Below, in pieces: positions 54,687-63,494 of a stretch of 64,000 bases of DNA; the stretch's first letter is position 1, and every line of letters starts with the position of its first letter. Source of the stretch: Paenibacillus sp. W2I17 (GTDB lineage Bacteria; Bacillota; Bacilli; Paenibacillales; Paenibacillaceae); the NCBI RefSeq assembly GCF_030815985.1, contig NZ_JAUSXM010000001.1:6634001-6698000 (forward strand), in the 5' to 3' direction. The position numbers were made by a program, and so were the translations under genes. The notes under the pieces were generated by a model. It ran no database searches. It was not told where the DNA came from and saw nothing but the letters and a program-made list of their open reading frames with translations.

Positions 54687-57600
54687 AGCCGATTTTATTA
54701 AAAGTTGCCGGACTGCAAAGCTATCGGGAGATGCAGGAGATTGATTTTACCGTGCTGACGGAGACGGGACTATTCGGTATTTTTGGTCCAACGGGCAGTG
54801 GTAAATCTTCCTTGCTCGATGCCATCACACTCGCCATGTACGGAAAAGTGGAACGCGCGGTGAACGGGACGCAAGGCATTATGAACCATGCAGAAGATTC
54901 GTTGTCAGTTGCTTTTACATTTGAACTGATGTCGGCGGAAGGCACTCGAAGGTTCCGGGTAGAGCGACGTTTCAAACGAAATAATGAAGTGTCGGTGAGT
55001 AACACGATCAGCAAATTCATAGAGACGATTAATGGCGAAGAACAGGTACTTGCCGACAAATTGGCAGATGTGAATCGCTGTGTTGAAGATGTGATCGGTT
55101 TGAAGATGGATGATTTTACACGGGCAGTGGTTCTTCCGCAAGGGAAGTTTGCCGAGTTTTTATCACTTAAAGGCAGCGAACGTCGTCAGATGCTGCAACG
55201 ATTGTTCCATCTGGAGAAGTATGGGGATCAGTTGGCCATCAAATTAAGTCGGCGGGTCAAGGATAATGATATGGTTCACCAATCTCTTGCTGCGGAGCAA
55301 CAGGGACTGGGCAATGCCAGCAAGGAGACGCTGGAAGAAACGAAACGTCTACTTCAAACCGCTGTTCAGCAGTCTGAATTGTCCCGCAAAGCACTGGATG
55401 AAGCTGCGAAGGAAGCTGAACAACTGGGCAAAATTCGTGAGTTAAGTAACGAACGGCAGGCTCGGACAGATGAACAGCAGAAGCTGAAAGCAATGGAACC
55501 ACAGATAGAGGCAGGGGAACAACGGCTGAAACAATCCGTTGCGGCAGATGCAATACTGCCTGCGTTGCAGACGGTTCGAGATGCCACGGCTACACAGAAG
55601 CAGCGGCAGGATACCGCCGAGACAGCTCATCAGCAAGCACTGGAACATGAGCGTCTGGCTGTTCAGGAAGCGGAGAAGGCTGAGACGGCACGTAAGCAAA
55701 TGACTGAGGAAGAACCGAAACTTTTGCTGCGCCTGGAGCAACTCGAACAAGCAAAAGAGCTGCAACGGGAACGGGACGGGCTTCAGGCCGATTGCTCGCG
55801 CCTCGCGCAGCTTCTGGAACAGGGGCAGGGCGAACAGACTGCGCTAGGGCAGCAGCTTGAGAAAGAAAAGGAGTTGCAACAGCGTGGACGCAAACGACGT
55901 GAGGAACTACAGGAGAGCCTCAAGCCAAATGAAGTGAAGTCAGAGGAACGCAGACAGCTGCAGGCTGCGCTTGAACTGAAGCATCGTGTGGATACTGCCG
56001 CGGAGCAGTTGCAGCAAAATAAGGCTGACATGCAAGCCTATAAGCAGTCGGCAGAACAGGGAGCCGACAAGCTGAAGGCGGCGGCTGAGGAAGAAAAACG
56101 CCTGAGTGATGAGCGTCAGCATCTGGTAGAACAGGCGTCAGCAGGTCTTGAGGCCTTGCTTGCCTGTGAGCAGGATATTAGCCGCGAACAAAGCCTGCTG
56201 GCCCTTGCGGAGGAACAGCTGCGTGGCACAATGCGCGAGCAGGAGCTGCACCGGCTGTCCTCCGCCTTGCGCGCCGAGCTGCGTGACGGCGAGCCATGCC
56301 CGGTGTGCGGCTCGCCGCATCACCCGCTCCCGGCTGCGCGGCCGGGAGAAGGTCCGCACGCAGGCGATGCGGACCTGGAACTGCTGCGCAGCCTGCACGC
56401 GGAGCTGCAGGAGCTGCGCTTTGGGCTGCGCCAGCAGCTGCACGAACGTCGCAGCCTGCTGCCGCAGCTTGGCGCTGCGGCCGGCGAAGCTCCTGCCGCA
56501 GCCGAGGCCGCGCCTGCGGCAGCGGAGCCCGAGCCCGCCGGGTCGCCCGAACATGGGCGCTCCCCGGCAGGCTGGGCATCGCGTGCCGCTGCGCTGCGCG
56601 AAGCCGCGCAGGCGCTGGCTGCCGCAACAGCGCCGCTCCAGGCCGAAGCCGCCGCGTTGCAGCAGGCGGCTGTGGGCGCGCAGCAGCGCCGCATGGAAGC
56701 GGCAGCTGCGCAGGAGGCCGGCCGTGCCGGGCTCGCCCAGGCGGAGCGCAAGCTGGCCGAGAGCGAGGCTGCAGCGGCTGCCTTGCAGGGCCGCTGGGCC
56801 GCGGAACTGCCGGGCATCGCTCAGGAGGAGGCCAAGGCCCTCTATCAGGCGATGCAGGAGCGCGATGCGCGCGCCGAAGACATCAAGGAACGTCTGAACA
56901 AAAGCGTGACGTTCCTTGATGAAAAAGACCAAATCATCCAATCTCTCCAGCAGAAGCTGGTGGAATTGGAAAAACAACTGATTCAGTGGCAAACGGAGTG
57001 GCAGGGCAATAGCAAACAGCTGGCAGAGAAGGAAGAACGTTTGCGCCAGTGGGTTGGGGAGCAGCGGGTAGAAGATCTGATTACTGCGGCTCAGGCTCGT
57101 CTGGATGGACTGCGGAAAACAGCTTCGGACTCGGCACAACGCTTCAAAGAAGCGGATACACTGAAGCAGGAATCAGCCAAGAAAGACGTCATGGCACAGC
57201 AGGCAGCCGCCTCGGCCACAGAACATCTGCAACAGGCACAGGAACGGTGGAAGCAATTGCTGGAAAAATCTCCGTTTGACTCGGATGATGCTGTTGTATC
57301 GGCGGCAATTCCTTCACAGGAAGCAGAACGACTGGCAGGAGAGATCCAGCAGCACCGTGAACGTGAGCGTGAACTGGCATCCCAGTTGCGTGAATTGGAA
57401 CAAAAGCTGGATGGAGCTGTCGTATCGGAGGAACAGTGGTTAGCCTGCACCGAACGTTTGCAGCAGGTCCGAATTGAGGATGAGGCTGCCCTTCGTGCCA
57501 AAGCACGTGCAGAACGTGATCTGGAGGATGTGGAGCAGCGACATGTTCGCTGGACCGAACTGGAGAACAAGCGGGTGGAGGTAAGCCGTCAAGGTGAGCT

Positions 57601-58102
57601 GCTCAGCAAATTGCAATCCGCGTTCAGAGGCAATGCTTTTGTCGAGTATATTGCCGAAGAACAACTGATGCAGGTTAGTCATGCGGCATCTCAGCGTCTG
57701 CGCTTCCTGACCAAACAGCGTTATTCACTGGAGGTGGATTCCGGTGGCGGTTTTGTGATCTGTGATGATGCCAACGGGGGAGTCAAACGACCGGTATCAA
57801 CGTTGTCAGGTGGCGAGACGTTTTTGACCTCATTGTCGCTGGCCTTGGCACTGTCGGCCCAGATTCAGCTGCGAGGTCAGTACCCACTTCAATTCTTCTT
57901 CCTGGATGAAGGGTTTGGTACCCTTGACCCTGAGCTGTTGGATACCGTCATTACGTCTTTGGAAAAATTGCATGACGACCGATTAGCTGTTGGTGTAATC
58001 AGTCACGTGCCTGAACTGCGTGCACGCTTGCCGCGCAAACTTGTGGTGATTCCAGCAGGTGAGGCCGGAAACGGCTCACGTGTGGTCTTGGAGACCCTGT
58101 AG
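54683..58102 (+). CDS. sbcC: Exonuclease SbcCD, subunit C
   Basis: A Rad50-like ATPase (1139 aa). Walker A is GPTGSGKSS near residue 33. Two long coiled-coil arms meet at the zinc hook CPVC (about 537-540). The ABC signature is LSGGETF and Walker B is FFLDEGFG near the C-terminus. The segment after the hook (about residues 510-740) is extremely Ala-rich and coded by DNA of over 70% GC in counted lines, unlike the rest. There is still no frame break. It closes the addB-addA-sbcD-sbcC operon. Confidence 0.96.
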   Translation: MKPILLKVAGLQSYREMQEIDFTVLTETGLFGIFGPTGSGKSSLLDAITLAMYGKVERAVNGTQGIMNHAEDSLSVAFTFELMSAEGTRRFRVERRFKRNNEVSVSNTISKFIETINGEEQVLADKLADVNRCVEDVIGLKMDDFTRAVVLPQGKFAEFLSLKGSERRQMLQRLFHLEKYGDQLAIKLSRRVKDNDMVHQSLAAEQQGLGNASKETLEETKRLLQTAVQQSELSRKALDEAAKEAEQLGKIRELSNERQARTDEQQKLKAMEPQIEAGEQRLKQSVAADAILPALQTVRDATATQKQRQDTAETAHQQALEHERLAVQEAEKAETARKQMTEEEPKLLLRLEQLEQAKELQRERDGLQADCSRLAQLLEQGQGEQTALGQQLEKEKELQQRGRKRREELQESLKPNEVKSEERRQLQAALELKHRVDTAAEQLQQNKADMQAYKQSAEQGADKLKAAAEEEKRLSDERQHLVEQASAGLEALLACEQDISREQSLLALAEEQLRGTMREQELHRLSSALRAELRDGEPCPVCGSPHHPLPAARPGEGPHAGDADLELLRSLHAELQELRFGLRQQLHERRSLLPQLGAAAGEAPAAAEAAPAAAEPEPAGSPEHGRSPAGWASRAAALREAAQALAAATAPLQAEAAALQQAAVGAQQRRMEAAAAQEAGRAGLAQAERKLAESEAAAAALQGRWAAELPGIAQEEAKALYQAMQERDARAEDIKERLNKSVTFLDEKDQIIQSLQQKLVELEKQLIQWQTEWQGNSKQLAEKEERLRQWVGEQRVEDLITAAQARLDGLRKTASDSAQRFKEADTLKQESAKKDVMAQQAAASATEHLQQAQERWKQLLEKSPFDSDDAVVSAAIPSQEAERLAGEIQQHRERERELASQLRELEQKLDGAVVSEEQWLACTERLQQVRIEDEAALRAKARAERDLEDVEQRHVRWTELENKRVEVSRQGELLSKLQSAFRGNAFVEYIAEEQLMQVSHAASQRLRFLTKQRYSLEVDSGGGFVICDDANGGVKRPVSTLSGGETFLTSLSLALALSAQIQLRGQYPLQFFFLDEGFGTLDPELLDTVITSLEKLHDDRLAVGVISHVPELRARLPRKLVVIPAGEAGNGSRVVLETL

Positions 58103-58434
58103 AGGGAAACGTGTATGATGCATATCCGCTTACAATACGGACTTGGGCCAGAATGCCGAAAATATAGTGCGGATGTATGTTTGTTACGAGTAGTGATCTG
58201 TCACCGATCGAAGAGCAGAACGTGGAGAAAAGAGGGAAGCAGTACGCTTCTCTCTACCCCAATTCTCAGCGAAATAAATGATAAAAGCTCTTATAGTCCA
58301 AGCAACTGAATATTACCGAATTGATAATGTAAAAATATTTCTTTTCTTGCTTTTATAACATAGTGGAGTGAGTTACATCACAGATACAGGTTCATCCGGC
58401 TGTTATACTACAGTTAAGCCGACAAACTTTATTT
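58103..58434. other. Intergenic region after sbcC
   Basis: No convincing gene. A short open frame at 58115-58309 lacks a ribosome binding site and any family pattern. The part from 58310 is AT-rich. A TATACT at 58404 could be a -10 box for the structured RNA that follows, but no good -35 box pairs with it. Confidence 0.4.
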
Positions 58435-58529
58435 AAGTACCCCGGCGGACATCTGATCAGGACGTTTCCTGAATAGATGTCCGCGCAGCAGACTTCCAAG
58501 GAAGCCGCTCACGGGGTGCTTCATTTTTT
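58435..58529 (+). ncRNA. Candidate structured RNA (three-way junction) ending in a terminator
   Basis: The outer stem AAGTACCCCG (58435-58444) pairs with CGGGGTGCTT (58512-58521). Inside are a 10-bp hairpin (GCGGACATCT with AGATGTCCGC) with an upper arm CAGGA/TCCTG, and a second small hairpin CTTC/GAAG. A T-run at 58524-58529 follows the outer stem. This could be a small RNA, or an attenuator before the next gene, 87 bases on. I do not recognise a known riboswitch family in it. Confidence 0.55.
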
Positions 58530-58615
58530 GTGTTTTTTCGTCAGTAGTGTCAATTCGCCCAGTTCTGAATACCATGAAAAGGTGATCAAGAGCAGAATCA
58601 GGGAGGCGTTGGCAA

Positions 58616-58960
58616 GTGGAAAAAGTGGAAGCGAAGAAAATATGTAAGGAACATATGCACCGTTATGTATGTGTACAGATGAATGATGGTATGCACTACG
58701 ATGGCATTATGGAAAATGTGGATGACGAAATGATCTACTTGGCTGTTCCCGTTGGACCAGAAGCCATGGTGAATCATGCGAACTGGGCTCCGAATGCAAT
58801 GCCCGGAGCAAACTACCCGATAGGTCATACTCGCGGGTTTTACCCAGGATACGGGTACCCTACTCCTTATCCGTATTATGGTTATGGCCGTAGACGTTTT
58901 AACCGACTGGTGCTCCCGTTATTTGCGCTTACAGCGTTAACCCTTTTACCGTACTATTGA
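58616..58960 (+). CDS. Hypothetical small protein with LSm-like N-terminus and Tyr/Gly-rich tail
   Basis: A 114-aa protein. Residues 10-50 (YVCVQMNDGMHYDGIMENVD, then DEMIYLAVPVG) look like a small SH3/LSm-type barrel. A Tyr/Gly/Pro-rich stretch (about 70-92) and a basic, hydrophobic C-terminus (LVLPLFALTALTLLPYY) follow. Proteins of this type occur in spore formers and may be linked to the spore coat. That is inference from composition only. GTG 58616 has GGGAGG nine bases upstream. Confidence 0.6.
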   Translation: MEKVEAKKICKEHMHRYVCVQMNDGMHYDGIMENVDDEMIYLAVPVGPEAMVNHANWAPNAMPGANYPIGHTRGFYPGYGYPTPYPYYGYGRRRFNRLVLPLFALTALTLLPYY

Positions 58961-59157
58961 AATTGAAAAAAACAGGCATAACTACAGTGATTCATTCTCA
59001 TGCTTCTTATGAAAATCCTCGAAAATACAAACTGAGGATGGATGTTTTTGTTCATGCTACTATACAGTATGGAATATAGAAGTCTTATCACATACGAAGT
59101 CTCAGCCTGATGTATCGCAACAGTCATTGCAATACAACTGGCAACATACGAACATCC
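58961..59157. other. Intergenic region after the small protein
   Basis: No gene seen. ATCCTC (59015) and GAGGAT (59034) could form a small hairpin with a T-run seven bases later, a poor terminator. Confidence 0.3.
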
Positions 59158-59209
59158 AAAAGGTCATGCCTGTGCAGAAGCGAACTTCTGTAAGGCATGA
59201 CCTTTTTTT
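59158..59209. terminator. Strong hairpin terminator
   Basis: AAAGGTCATGCCT (59158) pairs with AGGCATGACCTTT, and an inner CAGAAG/CTTCTG arm extends it. T-run at 59203-59209. The A-run before it would allow use on the minus strand too. Confidence 0.85.
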
Positions 59210-59477
59210 GAACCTGATTAGTGTAAGATCGAAGATGAACGGATAGCACATAACTTGTATTTAAACCTACTGAAAGCAGACCTGGCCTGAACGTCCGCAG
59301 CAGCAATCGGTGTACTGCATCCTGAATATGCGAGAACGTGCCTATGTGCAAGCTTACGATCAAGACACCGAAAAAGCTTTAATTCTCTATTCCGATAAAA
59401 AGCTTCGCTTCGTGTGGAATCGATGCTGTTCTCTTGCCCACGGTTGGAGGAGCAGAGCATGATGTGAGCGCTGACGA
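59210..59477. other. Intergenic region, no gene seen
   Basis: Open frames here are short, lack ribosome binding sites and show no family pattern. Nothing else recognised. Confidence 0.4.
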
Positions 59478-59664
59478 ATCTGAGGCATCTTATTAACGGC
59501 TTTGAAGCATCCGCAAAATTTTAAGGAGTCTGAGACACGTTATTACCGAATAAAGAGCCGTTTTCAGCATTTTTTTGAGGGTGTTTTGGGAAATAACGTG
59601 CCTGATGTTCCTCATAATTTCAAATAAGTGCTTGAACATCAAATAAGACGCCCTGTGTTCCTTA
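59478..59664. repeat. Cluster of five related short motifs, two direct and three inverted
   Basis: TCTGAGGCATCTTATTA (59479) and TCTGAGACACGTTATTA (59529) are 50 bases apart. Related motifs in reverse orientation are AATAACGTGCCTGATGTTCC (59592), AATAAGTGCTTGAACAT (59623) and AATAAGACGCCCTGTGTTCC (59643). The opposing orientations could fold into a cruciform or RNA hairpins. It lies just beyond the mccB stop. Confidence 0.5.
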
Positions 59665-59720
59665 GAAAATCGTCGACTACCCATTCGCGAGTATCAGCCA
59701 GCATGGGTTTCAAAATGCCC

Positions 59721-60854
59721 TTAACTTAATGCGGATTTCAAATCCTCAAGTAAATCTTCAACATCCTCGATCCCAACGGAGATACGAATCAAACCATCCG
59801 TGATCCCCAATTCTTGCCGACGTTCATAGGGAATGGAAGCATGTGTCATTCGGGCAGGTACAGAAATTAAACTTTCCACCGCGCCCAGACTTTCAGCCAA
59901 TGTGAAATAACGGACTTTGCTTAACACGTCATCTACTTTTTCAGCACTGCCTACATCAAAGGAAACCATACCGCCGTATCCTCTGGCTTGCGTGGAAGCA
60001 AGATTGTGCTGTGGATGGTCGGGCAACCCGGGATAATAGACTTTGCTCACTGTTGGATGCTGATTCAAAAATGTCACAAGTTGCTCTGTATTGCGTTCTT
60101 GCGCTTCCATTCGCAATCCCAATGTTTTAAGACCTCGCATTAACAGCCAGGAATCCATAGGTCCCAGAACTGCGCCAATTGCATTTTGAATAAAATGCAG
60201 ATCTTCACCAAGTTGCTCGCTGTTGACAACCGCAAGTCCTGCCACGACATCACTATGCCCACCGATATATTTTGTTGCAGAATGCAATACAATATCTGCC
60301 CCCAGAGCCAGCGGAGTTTGCCAATAAGGCGTACTAAACGTGTTGTCCACAATGAATAGCAACTCATGTTGTTTCGACCATTTCGCTACAGCAGCAATAT
60401 CGGTGACCTTGAGTAACGGATTGGTAGGTGTTTCTACATAGATGGCCTTTGTATTAGATTGCAAAGCTTGCTCCAGTGCTTGTAGTGAGGTGGTATCTAC
60501 AAAGGTAGACTCGATCCCCAGACGATTCAGCACCTTGGTGAAAATGCGGTAAGTCCCGCCGTATACATCATCCGTCAGAATGACGTGATCTCCAGTTTCC
60601 AACAGAGACAGTACAGCGTGAATTGCAGCCATTCCCGAACTAAAAGCAAAACCTCGAACGCCATCCTCCAGCTCTTTAATGACTTCTTCCAACGCATGAC
60701 GGGTAGGGTTCCCTGTTCGTGAATACTCGTATCCTTTGTGTACGCCAACCGATTCTTGCTCATACGTGCTTACTTGATAGATCGGTACACTCACTGCTCC
60801 AGTGTGTGGATCACCAACAATACCTGCATGAATCAGTTTGGTTTTTGGTCTCAT
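59721..60854 (-). CDS. mccB: Cystathionine gamma-lyase / homocysteine gamma-lyase (MccB-like)
   Basis: A PLP enzyme of the Cys/Met metabolism family (377 aa), cutting cystathionine to cysteine. The PLP Lys is in SATKYIGGHSDV, with YSRTGNPTRHALE and VDNTFSTPY upstream. I chose the ATG at 60854 (MRPKTKLIHAG) because GGAGG lies eight bases before it. The in-frame ATG at 60869 overlaps that site. It directly follows mccA, so the pair completes reverse transsulfuration. Family members can also act as gamma-synthases; context with mccA favours the lyase. Confidence 0.9.
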   Translation of the reverse strand: MRPKTKLIHAGIVGDPHTGAVSVPIYQVSTYEQESVGVHKGYEYSRTGNPTRHALEEVIKELEDGVRGFAFSSGMAAIHAVLSLLETGDHVILTDDVYGGTYRIFTKVLNRLGIESTFVDTTSLQALEQALQSNTKAIYVETPTNPLLKVTDIAAVAKWSKQHELLFIVDNTFSTPYWQTPLALGADIVLHSATKYIGGHSDVVAGLAVVNSEQLGEDLHFIQNAIGAVLGPMDSWLLMRGLKTLGLRMEAQERNTEQLVTFLNQHPTVSKVYYPGLPDHPQHNLASTQARGYGGMVSFDVGSAEKVDDVLSKVRYFTLAESLGAVESLISVPARMTHASIPYERRQELGITDGLIRISVGIEDVEDLLEDLKSALS

Positions 60855-60855
60855 T

Positions 60856-61779
60856 TTATTGTCCTCCATTATAGATATTTTGGCTTAAATACCGTTCGCT
60901 GCTATCCGGGAAAATAACAACGATGTTACTTCCGGGAGCTGCGTGAACAGCTTCGTTTAATGCGGCTTGCATAGCTGCACCTGAGGAACTTCCTACCAGT
61001 AAGCCTTCCAACAAGGCTAGATCCTTGACCCGCTCAAAGGCATCTTCATCTGAGATCGTATGAATGGCATCAAAGTAACTCACATCCATAAAAGAAGATA
61101 ACGTTTCGACCCCTATTCCTTCTGTACGATGTGGTCCCGCTGGACCTCCTGCGAGAATCGAACCTTCGGGTTCTACGATACATGTTTTAATTAACGGGTT
61201 TTGCTCCTTCAAATAGCGAGATACTCCCATGAAAGTTCCGCCAGACCCGGCTCCGGCGACATATACATCCACCTGACCGTTCAGATCACGCCAAATCTCA
61301 GGGCCCAGATGTTCATAATGTGCGAGTGGGTTATCCGCATTGGAGAACTGACCTGGAATATACGAACCCGGTATTTCTTTCGCCAGCGATTCCGCCTTGC
61401 GTATGGCACCAGTGATACCTTCTGACGTGGGTGTGTTCACGACCTTAGCTCCAAGGGCTTTCATCAACTGCTGCTTCTCTTCGCTGAACTTCTGAGGTAC
61501 CGTGAAAATGACCTTTAAATTCAGGCCTACAGCCGCCATTGCAAGACCAATGCCTGTATTGCCTGCGGTAGCTTCGATTACCGTTCCACCTGGCTTAACA
61601 TCTCCTCGTGCCAAGGCCTTCTCCAATAAAAAAATGCCGATCCGGTCTTTCACACTTCCTCCAGGATTCATGAATTCCAGTTTGGCGAACAGGCGGATTC
61701 CTTCCGGTAATGGATATCGAGTTAATTCAAGCAGAGGTGTATTACCTATAAGTTCCTGTACATGTTGATAAACGGTCAA
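60856..61779 (-). CDS. mccA: O-acetylserine-dependent cystathionine beta-synthase (MccA-like)
   Basis: A PLP enzyme of the cysteine synthase family (307 aa, the same length as B. subtilis MccA). The PLP Lys is in NPGGSVKDRIG, the substrate loop is EATAGNTGIG, and the phosphate-binding loop is GAGSGGTF. I chose TTG 61779 because AAAAGGAG lies about ten bases upstream and it gives MTVYQHVQELIGNTPLLEL. Without it the frame would run about 98 codons further with no family match. Its stop is one base before mccB. Confidence 0.88.
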   Translation of the reverse strand: MTVYQHVQELIGNTPLLELTRYPLPEGIRLFAKLEFMNPGGSVKDRIGIFLLEKALARGDVKPGGTVIEATAGNTGIGLAMAAVGLNLKVIFTVPQKFSEEKQQLMKALGAKVVNTPTSEGITGAIRKAESLAKEIPGSYIPGQFSNADNPLAHYEHLGPEIWRDLNGQVDVYVAGAGSGGTFMGVSRYLKEQNPLIKTCIVEPEGSILAGGPAGPHRTEGIGVETLSSFMDVSYFDAIHTISDEDAFERVKDLALLEGLLVGSSSGAAMQAALNEAVHAAPGSNIVVIFPDSSERYLSQNIYNGGQ

Positions 61780-61953
61780 ATTAACCAATCTCCTTTTGTG
61801 TGTCATTAACCATACATATTTGTTTAATTGGGAAAAGTGCGTGATAAAACCATATTTCGATAAAATGGCTTGGTATACTTCCAATGTTGTATAGTGTTCG
61901 GCTTGATGATAGATGGACAGTTGACCTAGATTACCTAATTGTGTGTCTAGAGA

Positions 61954-61983
61954 TTGGACGTGGGTTTTTACTTTTAGTATGAT
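61954..61983 (+). promoter_or_regulatory. SigA promoter of hit
   Basis: TTGGAC and TATGAT are separated by 18 bases, 43 bases before the hit start. Confidence 0.55.
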
Positions 61984-62026
61984 AGAGGGGAATACATACA
62001 CTGGAATACAAAGGAGGGTATGAACT

Positions 62027-62386
62027 ATGGATTGCTTATTTTGCAAAATTGTAGAGGGCAGCATTCCCTCCAATAAAGTACTGGAGAATGACCATGTTAT
62101 CGTTTTTCATGACATCCAGCCCGCTGCACCGACACATGTTCTTGTCATTCCGAAGAAACATATTTCTTCCATGAATGAAGTTACCGCAGAAGATCTGCCA
62201 TTGATCGGCGAGATTCATCTGGCTGCTCAAGAAGCGGCGAAGCGTCTTGGCGTGGAGGAAACAGGATATCGCTTAATCAACAATTGTGGTAAGGATGGAG
62301 AACAAACCGTTCATCATCTGCATTACCATTTGTTGGGTGGTACCAGACTTGGCGTGTTGACAAGTCTGTCCGATTCTCACAAATAA
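62027..62386 (+). CDS. HIT family protein (HinT-like nucleotide hydrolase)
   Basis: A 119-aa histidine-triad protein. The triad is HHLHYHLLGG near the C-terminus and the N-terminal CLFCKIVEGSIPS has the zinc-type Cys pair. HinT-type enzymes hydrolyse nucleoside phosphoramidates and acyl-adenylates. AAGGAGGG precedes the ATG. It is divergent from mccA. Confidence 0.92.
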   Translation: MDCLFCKIVEGSIPSNKVLENDHVIVFHDIQPAAPTHVLVIPKKHISSMNEVTAEDLPLIGEIHLAAQEAAKRLGVEETGYRLINNCGKDGEQTVHHLHYHLLGGTRLGVLTSLSDSHK

Positions 62387-62529
62387 ACGAGCTAATGGGT
62401 ACTAATATTGAGGATTTAGTCATATGCATTAAATCCACGAATGTGTGACCAAATGCTTATATAATGAATTCATTTCATAATACCTTTGAGTTATAAAATG
62501 GATTCAAATAAGTGATCATTACATTGAGG

Positions 62530-62559
62530 TTGACACCTTTATTATCTTTCGCCTATAAT
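62530..62559 (+). promoter_or_regulatory. SigA promoter of rpsU-yqeY
   Basis: TTGACA and TATAAT are separated by 18 bases, 59 bases before the rpsU start. Confidence 0.8.
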
Positions 62560-62618
62560 GTAAGATGATGAACCGTGTTATTGCTCTTGGACGGTCTGGT
62601 CGGAGGGAGGGAAAACTG

Positions 62619-62792
62619 GTGTCTGAAACTAAAGTTCGCAAAAACGAGACTATTGATGCTGCACTTCGTCGTTTTAAACGCTCCATCGCTAAAGATGGCG
62701 TATTGGCTGAGGTGAAGAAACGTAAGCATTATGAGAAGCCAAGCGTAAAGCGCAAGAAAAAGTCCGAGGCTGCTCGTAAGAGAAAGTTTTAG
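62619..62792 (+). CDS. rpsU: 30S ribosomal protein S21
   Basis: A 57-aa very basic small-subunit protein that helps initiation. The sequence [20 protein letters not shown], then [18 protein letters not shown], is typical. GTG 62619 has GGAGGGAGGG upstream. In-frame ATGs further upstream (62565, 62568) add residues not found in the family. yqeY follows 15 bases later. Confidence 0.96.
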   Translation: MSETKVRKNETIDAALRRFKRSIAKDGVLAEVKKRKHYEKPSVKRKKKSEAARKRKF

Positions 62793-62807
62793 GAGGATTT
62801 TAATTAC

Positions 62808-63251
62808 ATGAATCTTAGCGAACGATTGAACGAAGATATGAAGCAAGCGATGAAGAGTAAGGACAAGTTCAGACTCTCCAACATTCGGTTGATTCGTTCG
62901 ACGATCAAGAATCTTGAAATAGATTTGAAAAGAGATTTGGATGACAACGAAGTGCTTGATATCCTGAGTCGTGAAATCAAACAGCGCAAAGATGCCCTCC
63001 AAGAATTTGACAAAGCGGGCCGTGAAGATCTCGCGGCAAATGCAAAAGCGGAAATTGAAGTACTCATCCAGTACCTTCCCACACAGCTTACCGAAGAAGA
63101 AATTAAAGTTATTGTACAGCAGACCATCCAGGAAACCGGTGCTTCTTCGAAAGCCGAGATGGGGAAAGTCATGGCGGCCCTTATGCCGAAAGTTAAAGGC
63201 AAAGCGGACGGCAAACTGGTAAATCAAGCAGTTCAACAATTTCTGCAATAA
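62808..63251 (+). CDS. yqeY: GatB/YqeY domain protein
   Basis: A 147-aa protein of the YqeY family, related to the tail domain of GatB. The helical layout NLSERLNEDMKQAMK, NIRLIRSTIKNLEID and PTQLTEEEIKVIV is visible. The family is linked to tRNA-dependent amidation by similarity only; its role is unclear. AGGAGG precedes the ATG. It shares a promoter with rpsU. Confidence 0.93.
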   Translation: MNLSERLNEDMKQAMKSKDKFRLSNIRLIRSTIKNLEIDLKRDLDDNEVLDILSREIKQRKDALQEFDKAGREDLAANAKAEIEVLIQYLPTQLTEEEIKVIVQQTIQETGASSKAEMGKVMAALMPKVKGKADGKLVNQAVQQFLQ

Positions 63252-63263
63252 AGCAAATCAATA

Positions 63264-63296
63264 AACACCTTCTGACTTGTCAGGAGGTGTTTTTTC
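63264..63296 (+). terminator. Terminator after yqeY
   Basis: AACACCTTCTGA (63264-63275) pairs with TCAGGAGGTGTT (63280-63291) with one G-U pair over a CTTG loop, followed by a T-run. Confidence 0.9.
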
Positions 63297-63494
63297 CATT
63301 TATCAGAAAGCATGATGTCCTTGGGATGACGGAATTTCTTTTTAATGGTTAATATATATTATTATGGATTTTTATTCTTGCAATTGATCGAGTTTTCAAA
63401 TATAATTTTAAGATTTTGAAACGAAATGTTGCATTGCACGTAATAAATACCATAAGCTGGACAGTATAACATTAATGGAAAAGGGGGGACTATT

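Noticed and set aside
56138..57139. Several long overlapping frames on both strands within sbcC
   Set aside because: They arise from the GC-rich composition, which removes stop codons in all frames. The sbcC frame itself is unbroken and carries the conserved motifs.
58115..58309. Small open frame after sbcC
   Set aside because: No ribosome binding site, no hydrophobic or domain pattern, and the frame ends in AT-rich intergenic DNA.
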